Source: a virus. Taken from it: DNA of 64,000 bases. The stretch covers positions 39,309 to 103,308 of IMG/VR virus record IMGVR_UViG_3300044619_002381. The stretch is one strand, 5' to 3'. A model generated the notes under the pieces. The model made no database searches. It saw only the letters and a list, made by a program, of their open reading frames with translations, and had not been told where the DNA came from. Below, piece by piece: positions 59,624-64,000 of the stretch. The first letter of the stretch is position 1. Each line of letters begins with the position of its first letter. A program made the position numbers and the translations under genes.

Positions 59624-59675
59624 AGGGGTCTCAAAAATGTCAGATTTGCAGAAGGGGCGTGATACTTTGGTTCAG

Positions 59676-59945
59676 TCATTGTAATGTCAACGCACGGTCG
59701 GCTTCATACGTGAGCAGGGCTCGAAGTTGTTTCCGGAAATCGTACTCATGCTCTACCAATCCGCCCCACCAAATGTGGTCTAATGGTTCTTCTTCTGGTA
59801 CAAGCCAGTCGCGAATAGCTCGGATTCGAGCAGCATTGTAGTCTTCGTCGTTTAAACACTCATTGGTGTTTCGTTCTATTGCCAGAAGTTTATTCTCTGC
59901 GTCATCTATAGCTTGCCACAGTCTAGGGCCGGATTTTGTACTCAT
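59676..59945 (-). CDS. Hypothetical protein, possibly LSP-related (89 aa)
   Basis: An 89-residue protein with a LWQAIDDAENKLLAIER helix, an RAIRDWLVPEEEP segment and DFRKQLRALLTYEAD end. It resembles the family's helical ends only loosely. Its start overlaps the upstream stop by 1 nt. Confidence 0.62.
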   Translation of the reverse strand: MSTKSGPRLWQAIDDAENKLLAIERNTNECLNDEDYNAARIRAIRDWLVPEEEPLDHIWWGGLVEHEYDFRKQLRALLTYEADRALTLQ

Positions 59946-60127
59946 TAGGTCTCTTCGTTTGGTTCAAGCGTTGAGTTCATTGATCTGCAGGCGCTTATCT
60001 TTAGGCCGTACAGGACGCCGCTTTTACTTACCTCATTAAAATAGTCACTCCAATGTGTATACGGCTCTGGGGGCAGACCCGAAAATACGCAATTGGTGAT
60101 GTGAGATAAAGGACTGTTGGTATTCAT
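59945..60127 (-). CDS. Small hypothetical protein (60 aa)
   Basis: A 60-residue protein (MNTNSPLSHITNCVF) with Tyr/Trp-rich centre. The shorter start at 60127 is chosen; one at 60151 is possible. Function unknown. Confidence 0.5.
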   Translation of the reverse strand: MNTNSPLSHITNCVFSGLPPEPYTHWSDYFNEVSKSGVLYGLKISACRSMNSTLEPNEET

Positions 60128-60280
60128 TGGTGGGTGATTGTCAGTGGTCATTGGTGGATGGTTTGGTGGTTTGATGGTTTCAGTGTCATCGTCTTGTTAT
60201 GGTATCTTAGCCAATTTACCATTTGGCCGAACGTTTTTTTTTCGAGAGTTTTGGTTTACTTTGGTCCATATTTTCAAAAG

Positions 60281-60406
60281 TCATCGTAATTGGCTCACTA
60301 AGAATATGGCTAATCCTATGTAGATAACTCCTGCTACAACCACAGTGCCAACGGCACCAGCGGCACCGTAAAGAAGCCAAAGTGGAATTGTGAATGTGAA
60401 TGTCAT
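60281..60406 (-). CDS. One-helix membrane micro-protein 1 (41 aa)
   Basis: MTFTFTIPLWLLYGAAGAVG begins a protein with one long hydrophobic helix. It is one of three tandem, clearly related micro-proteins sharing a TIPxWLL(Y/F) start. Confidence 0.62.
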   Translation of the reverse strand: MTFTFTIPLWLLYGAAGAVGTVVVAGVIYIGLAIFLVSQLR

Positions 60407-60475
60407 TGGGTGCTTATGGTAATAATCAAAGGTGCGAGAAAGGGTGTCGTGACAAGGTGTTGGCCATAATTAGTA

Positions 60476-60607
60476 TCACCATGGCCCATTGGGGCCGGTA
60501 ACAAGTCCTACGAAAATAAAAACCCCTAAACACATAAACGCTAATGCCACAAGTGCGGCAAAGCCTCCTACTGTGTATAGCAGCCAGATTGGAATTGTGA
60601 ATGTCAT
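60476..60607 (-). CDS. One-helix membrane micro-protein 2 (43 aa)
   Basis: MTFTIPIWLLYTVGGFAALV start and a long hydrophobic helix. Overlaps copy 3 by 4 nt (ATGA), so the two are translationally coupled. Confidence 0.64.
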   Translation of the reverse strand: MTFTIPIWLLYTVGGFAALVALAFMCLGVFIFVGLVTGPNGPW

Positions 60608-60726
60608 TGCAGTTTAATTGATCGAAGGTAGTGAAGCGCCAAGGCTCCGAAGCAAGCTAGGGCAAGCGTCACAATAATTGCACCGCCTCCTACAAATAAG
60701 AGCCAGATTGGGATGGTCACTGTCAT
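60604..60726 (-). CDS. One-helix membrane micro-protein 3 (40 aa)
   Basis: MTVTIPIWLLFVGGGAIIVT start, hydrophobic helix, basic tail (HYLRSIKLQ). Overlaps the CC-RRPK gene above by 4 nt. Small holin- or antiholin-like roles are possible but not shown. Confidence 0.64.
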   Translation of the reverse strand: MTVTIPIWLLFVGGGAIIVTLALACFGALALHYLRSIKLQ

Positions 60727-61094
60727 TGGCGAACCTCAGGTGTAGCCCCTAGTGCGCGACGAATGATGTCGCATTGGTCGGATGTGAGTTTCACCCCTGA
60801 CTTACCGCACGTCTCAAGTAAACGCAAGGCCTGTTCTTTTGGGGTCGGAGGTTGTGGGCGCCGAGCGCTGCGCAGTTTGTAGGTATCAACGTTGAGATCT
60901 AGGTCTTCAAGCCACTCACAGCAAGCTACCAATTCCATGTCGGCCGCCCATTTTATCAATGAGTCGATTTCTTCGAAGGAGAGCATCCAACCTTGCATAC
61001 CGTTTATACTCTGGTCGGGTGATGCCTCCTTGAGTTTACGGATTTGGCAGTTTATTTGGTCTCGGGTGAGTGTCGGCGGGTCAAGGTTGGTCAT
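60723..61094 (-). CDS. CC-RRPQPPT family protein (123 aa)
   Basis: A 123-residue paralogue of the protein at 56735: an ACCEWLED pair of Cys, SARRPQPPTPKEQALRLLET, then CDIIRRALGATPE. I start it at 61094 (MTNLDPPTLTRDQ); the longer frame is less likely. Function unknown. Confidence 0.68.
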   Translation of the reverse strand: MTNLDPPTLTRDQINCQIRKLKEASPDQSINGMQGWMLSFEEIDSLIKWAADMELVACCEWLEDLDLNVDTYKLRSARRPQPPTPKEQALRLLETCGKSGVKLTSDQCDIIRRALGATPEVRQ

Positions 61095-61135
61095 TGTGGT
61101 TAGATCGTTGGTTGGCGGAATGTTGTCTCGTGATT

Positions 61136-61375
61136 TCATACGATTGATTGCATTAAGCATTTTTCTAGGTGTTCTTTTCGAAGGTTGTCCCAACACCAAG
61201 CTCTATAGTCTTTTCGGGTTGGTTCTTCTACGTGAGTGTCGTACCAAAAGGCTAAGAACTCTGATTCCATATCGAGTCCCGCCTGGTGCAGGGAGCCTGG
61301 TCCCCTAGCGTCCATGATTTTCTGGAGAGATATGGGTAATCCGGTTTCTTCTACCGGGTGTTGGTTGTTGTTCAT
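61136..61375 (-). CDS. Small hypothetical protein (79 aa)
   Basis: A 79-residue protein, MNNNQHPVEETGLPISLQK at the chosen start, with AWCWDNLRKEHLEKCL near the end. The longer frame (start 61402) also overlaps the upstream gene. Function unknown. Confidence 0.55.
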   Translation of the reverse strand: MNNNQHPVEETGLPISLQKIMDARGPGSLHQAGLDMESEFLAFWYDTHVEEPTRKDYRAWCWDNLRKEHLEKCLMQSIV

Positions 61376-61398
61376 TGGCTTAGACAATGGGGTGACAT

Positions 61399-61557
61399 TC
61401 ATCGCATATCATCATAATAAAGAGTCATTCTACGGTCGCATAGCTTGCACTTGTGGCATTCGCAATGGAAGTCGGACCATGTTTCTAGCATGTTCGGGCT
61501 TGACCATGACTCTTGTTCGGTGTTGCATCTTGTGGTTTTATCGAAGACATTATTCAT
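61399..61557 (-). CDS. Cys-rich micro-protein (52 aa)
   Basis: A 52-residue protein with an HCECHKCKLCDRR segment, a likely zinc site, and a Trp-rich start. It is too short for the usual frame cutoffs. It overlaps the start of the gene below. Confidence 0.55.
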   Translation of the reverse strand: MNNVFDKTTRCNTEQESWSSPNMLETWSDFHCECHKCKLCDRRMTLYYDDMR

Positions 61558-61661
61558 CTTTATTGCGGGTTAATGTCCTTAGCAATTCAGGGTGTGAGGT
61601 CATTGCGGAATGCAATCCATAGGCGCTTAAAGACATTGTACTCACAGAAATCGTGAACCCT

Positions 61662-62204
61662 TCACCTGAGATCAAAAAGTTTGTCATTGGTTGACAGGTA
61701 CCTATCATTCAAAGAGGCATTCGTGCTTAAGGCATCGTTGAGTTTTTCCTCTAGTTTAGATTTTTCCTGCCTGGTTTGGGTGAGGCTTTCAAGGCACTTC
61801 TCTAACTTGCCAGTCTCTACCCTATTCTCATGCTCTAACTTTGAGATTTTTCCTGCAACTTTTTCTTCATTAAATACGTGCCATAGGATTCTTTCTAGTT
61901 CGGGTTCGACGGCGAACAGGTGGTGGTAGGTGTCTACGGTGTCGTAAGTTTCTAAGTCCTTATGGGTATCATACAATTTCCACGGTCCCGGGGGAGAAAT
62001 TCTAGGGATGCCCTGGGTTATCCTAAACGATTTACATACGTGGTGCAAAGGTAGGTAGGTCTCTTTTAAATACGATGGAATATACAAGGATGGTCCTCCT
62101 TCAACCCGGAGAGGAGACACTTCCTCAGTCATGTATCTCACACTTTCGTGATTGTATACCGGAATGACTTTAGATTGAAGGGTGTATAAGGTGGCGGTTT
62201 GCAT
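61662..62204 (-). CDS. Coiled-coil hypothetical protein (180 aa)
   Basis: A 180-residue protein with a beta-rich N-terminal half and a coiled coil at about 120-170 (KLEHENRVETGKLEKCLESL). The stop at 61662 is followed by 100 nt without a clear gene. Function unknown. Confidence 0.65.
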   Translation of the reverse strand: MQTATLYTLQSKVIPVYNHESVRYMTEEVSPLRVEGGPSLYIPSYLKETYLPLHHVCKSFRITQGIPRISPPGPWKLYDTHKDLETYDTVDTYHHLFAVEPELERILWHVFNEEKVAGKISKLEHENRVETGKLEKCLESLTQTRQEKSKLEEKLNDALSTNASLNDRYLSTNDKLFDLR

Positions 62205-62248
62205 TTTGTTGCTGGTAGATTATGCGATGGTATTCGATGGATAGGCAA

Positions 62249-62668
62249 TCAGACGGGGGGCCGATAGAACCCGACGCCAGCAACCTCTTCCCAAAGCTGC
62301 CGCATCGTTACTAGTATAGCAGCTTGGTGCTTAGAGTCAAGCAGTCCGAAATCGTGGCGGTATCGCATGGCCATGGACTCAAGGAGAGCCGGGTCGGGCT
62401 GTATGGGAAAGTTAATAGCTTTGTCGTTTACCATATCAACATTAATCGCATGATAGTCGTTAATTCCCGATTTAGACACGATCCAGTCCCCGTCCCAGCG
62501 CTCAAAGGTGATCCATCGTTTGGTGCCAGGACATTTGGTTACCCTTAGTCTGTCACCTCGCTTTAAGGTGGTTTTGGCCTGAGCTGTTGCCAGGTGGCAA
62601 ATTCGTTTCCTTTCGGAGTGGTCGGGTGTTTCAGTTTTAGGGTCTTGGGCAAGTTCTAAGTCAGTCAT
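62249..62668 (-). CDS. Hypothetical protein with SH3-like stretch (139 aa)
   Basis: A 139-residue protein whose centre (LKRGDRLRVTKCPGTKRWITFERWDGDWIVS) looks like an SH3-type barrel strand set, then a helical C-terminus. A pattern shared with other phage proteins; function unknown. Confidence 0.62.
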   Translation of the reverse strand: MTDLELAQDPKTETPDHSERKRICHLATAQAKTTLKRGDRLRVTKCPGTKRWITFERWDGDWIVSKSGINDYHAINVDMVNDKAINFPIQPDPALLESMAMRYRHDFGLLDSKHQAAILVTMRQLWEEVAGVGFYRPPV

Positions 62669-62685
62669 TGGGAGGTGGTATTTAT

Positions 62686-62892
62686 TTAGTTTGGGCGGCG
62701 ATTCCAGGCTTCAATCAGCGGCTCCGGGGTCTCTCCGGCAACTTCCATGCCAGCGGGGCATTCTTCGCAATCTATCCACCATGTTGGAGCGTAAGTATCT
62801 CCGTGATAGTCGGTGCAGTGCGGGCCTCTAAGGTTTATGCTTCCGCAATGGGGACATGGCTTGAGCGTGGTTGGGGACTCTGTGTCTTTCAT
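62686..62892 (-). CDS. Lar-like restriction alleviation protein (68 aa)
   Basis: LKPCPHCGSINL near residue 10, an IDCEECPAGMEV centre and a PEPLIEAWNRRPN end match the pattern of Lar-family proteins (CPFCG...C..C...A...WN+R). Lar counters EcoKI-like restriction by promoting its methylation in the Rac prophage. A function against host restriction is plausible but the family is diverse. Its start overlaps the DUF4065 gene by 4 nt. Confidence 0.72.
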   Translation of the reverse strand: MKDTESPTTLKPCPHCGSINLRGPHCTDYHGDTYAPTWWIDCEECPAGMEVAGETPEPLIEAWNRRPN

Positions 62893-63386
62893 GGTTTTTC
62901 GTTCGTGGTTGTTGAGGGATCCCGCATTCTACTTTTGAAATGATTCTCAATGTCGTTATCATCAGTGCTCACATGGGTTCTGTTGGGGTATTTTCTTATT
63001 GTTTTGCCCCATGGTCCATCGGCCACATTAACCATTCGTGTAAGTTGATAGGGACAATATTGGCCATACAGTTCCCAAATGCGCCTCAAGAGTGGGATTC
63101 TAGAGTCGTATTCTCGAAGAGTGGGGTAACCGTCGGGGAGTGAAAGGCAGGACGGAATTGGCTCACATCCAAACTCCCCAGCAAAGCCATAAATACTTTG
63201 AAATCCAGGTCCCCATGGCATCATCGTCACTACTTCGCTAATGAGGGGCTTACCAAATAGGGCCAGGTGCCACCCATAAGCGAAGTATACGAGTTTTTGC
63301 AACTTGGATAGCGTGATTTGCTGGTCATCTCGCCTAGCAGCATCTATGAACCAGTTGGCCACGGATAAGGTTTCTGGGTTATTCAT
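62889..63386 (-). CDS. DUF4065/Panacea-like protein (165 aa)
   Basis: The pattern VANWFIDAARRDDQQITLSKLQKLVYFAYGWHLALFGKPLI and the later WGPGFQSIYGFAGEFG follow the DUF4065 (Panacea/GepA) domain. Such proteins often serve as antitoxins or as adaptors for protein degradation. Here the gene stands alone beside a Lar-like gene, so an anti-defence or host-control role is likely. The full length is typical. Confidence 0.74.
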   Translation of the reverse strand: MNNPETLSVANWFIDAARRDDQQITLSKLQKLVYFAYGWHLALFGKPLISEVVTMMPWGPGFQSIYGFAGEFGCEPIPSCLSLPDGYPTLREYDSRIPLLRRIWELYGQYCPYQLTRMVNVADGPWGKTIRKYPNRTHVSTDDNDIENHFKSRMRDPSTTTNEKP

Positions 63387-63469
63387 TTATTTTCCGAATT
63401 ATTCCAGGGCAACATCAAAGCGATGCTTTGTCGCAGGGGTTCTAGCCAATCATCTTCAGGGTGTATCAT
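63383..63469 (-). CDS. Translationally coupled micro-protein (28 aa)
   Basis: A 28-residue frame, MIHPEDDWLEPLRQSIALML, that fills the gap between two genes with a 4-nt overlap at each end. This packing is the chief reason to believe it. Confidence 0.5.
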   Translation of the reverse strand: MIHPEDDWLEPLRQSIALMLPWNNSENK

Positions 63470-63765
63470 ATTAGGGATCTTAGCGGTATACCACAGGCCT
63501 TCAGCCAAAGGGTATCGCGGCCGATGCGATCGGCGATCACCTTAAGCTCAGAAATATCGCATGGTACCCCCATCCAGAATACTTCTGGATCCACACAGGC
63601 AGACCCGGCATGGAACCCCTGAGCCTTAATAAGAATGTGGCCATCATCATCCATACCGTATTCTTGCCCATTGGCATCCGTCACAGTATTTCCCGCCAGC
63701 AAAACTCGAAGTAGGATTTCTATGGGTTCTTTGAGACTTGTGGGTTCTTTACCAGTTACAGTCAT
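63466..63765 (-). CDS. Hypothetical protein (99 aa)
   Basis: A 99-residue protein, PIEILLRVLLAGNTVTDANG and EYGMDDDGHILIKAQGF at the start, beta-rich middle and helical end. Overlaps its neighbours by 4 nt each. No family recognised. Confidence 0.6.
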   Translation of the reverse strand: MTVTGKEPTSLKEPIEILLRVLLAGNTVTDANGQEYGMDDDGHILIKAQGFHAGSACVDPEVFWMGVPCDISELKVIADRIGRDTLWLKACGIPLRSLI

Positions 63766-63986
63766 ACTCCTAGCCCCACAACATCACGCAAGGTGCCGTC
63801 CGAATCGCGAAGAATCACATTGCCCCCTTGCCGACGGGTATCTATTGCTTTTTTGTAAAGGGCCATGGCGCGGCGGAAGATTTCACCACGGGAATGGCCT
63901 GTCTGTTCAACAAGGTCTTGCATGTCCTGGGCGAGGTCAAGTGGCATAATTACATCGAAGCGGCGTGGCGGTGGTTGTCGATTCAC
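63762..63986 (-). CDS. Ribbon-helix-helix DNA-binding protein (74 aa)
   Basis: A 74-residue protein with the Arc/CopG-like pattern: RFDVIMPLDLAQDMQDLVEQTGHSRGEIFRRAMALYKKAI, a strand followed by two helices. RHH proteins repress transcription or act as antitoxins; here it stands at the head of an accessory run of coupled genes and may regulate it. Confidence 0.72.
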   Translation of the reverse strand: MNRQPPPRRFDVIMPLDLAQDMQDLVEQTGHSRGEIFRRAMALYKKAIDTRRQGGNVILRDSDGTLRDVVGLGV

Positions 63987-64000
63987 TTCCTCACCCCATT

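Overview
The window is one stretch of a large contractile-tailed (myovirus-type) phage genome. Every convincing gene lies on the minus strand, so transcription runs from high to low coordinates. Head genes follow the Mu-type order (DUF935-like portal, I-like protease/scaffold, F-like minor head, decoration protein, capsid), and there is a tail sheath, gp25-like and J-like baseplate proteins and a gpV/gp5-like spike. A DUF1517-type membrane protein, typical of cyanobacteria and plastids, suggests a cyanobacterial host. No integrase, transposase, terminase or obvious tape-measure gene was found, so the genome continues beyond the window.

Layout. 0.1-13.2 kb holds baseplate, spike and other virion proteins, ending upstream with a tail-tube-like gene. 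13.2-18.0 kb holds the major capsid gene, which I reconstruct as ten exons separated by nine closely related group I introns; two introns carry HNH endonuclease genes and one exon is only 7 nt. 18.1-24.5 kb is the head module plus the gp25-like gene. 24.5-31.1 kb has the sheath, a readthrough candidate, a Mu G-like protein and a tail-assembly-chaperone pair with a textbook -1 frameshift site (CCCAAAA). 31.1-41.4 kb is the replication and nucleic-acid block: a family A DNA polymerase strikingly like mitochondrial polymerase gamma, a DNA methyltransferase, a type IIA topoisomerase A subunit without a visible B subunit, an HNH-like protein, a P-loop NTPase and a metallophosphoesterase. 41.4-64.0 kb is a dense accessory region of about 60 small, overlapping genes. 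It includes a tyrosyl-tRNA synthetase with its own promoter, a PcfJ-like protein, Lar-like and DUF4065-like proteins, three tandem one-helix membrane micro-proteins, and a family of at least eight related small proteins chained by a recurring 8-nt start/stop overlap (ATGGCTGA).

How the parts fit. Capsid production depends on removing nine introns, so self-splicing is an obligatory late step. The phage also encodes a tyrosyl-tRNA synthetase, an enzyme family with one known member (Neurospora CYT-18) recruited as a group I splicing factor; a link here is only a hypothesis. Sigma70-like promoters (TTTACT or TTGACT, 16-17 nt, TATAAT or TATACT) are visible before the synthetase gene, the gene at 45216-45977 and the gene at 35338-35907. 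A palindromic CGGTTAACCGA-type motif recurs in intergenic regions. There is no gene-free stretch over 300 bases except the introns, which are annotated individually. Function calls rest on remembered family features and not on database searches.
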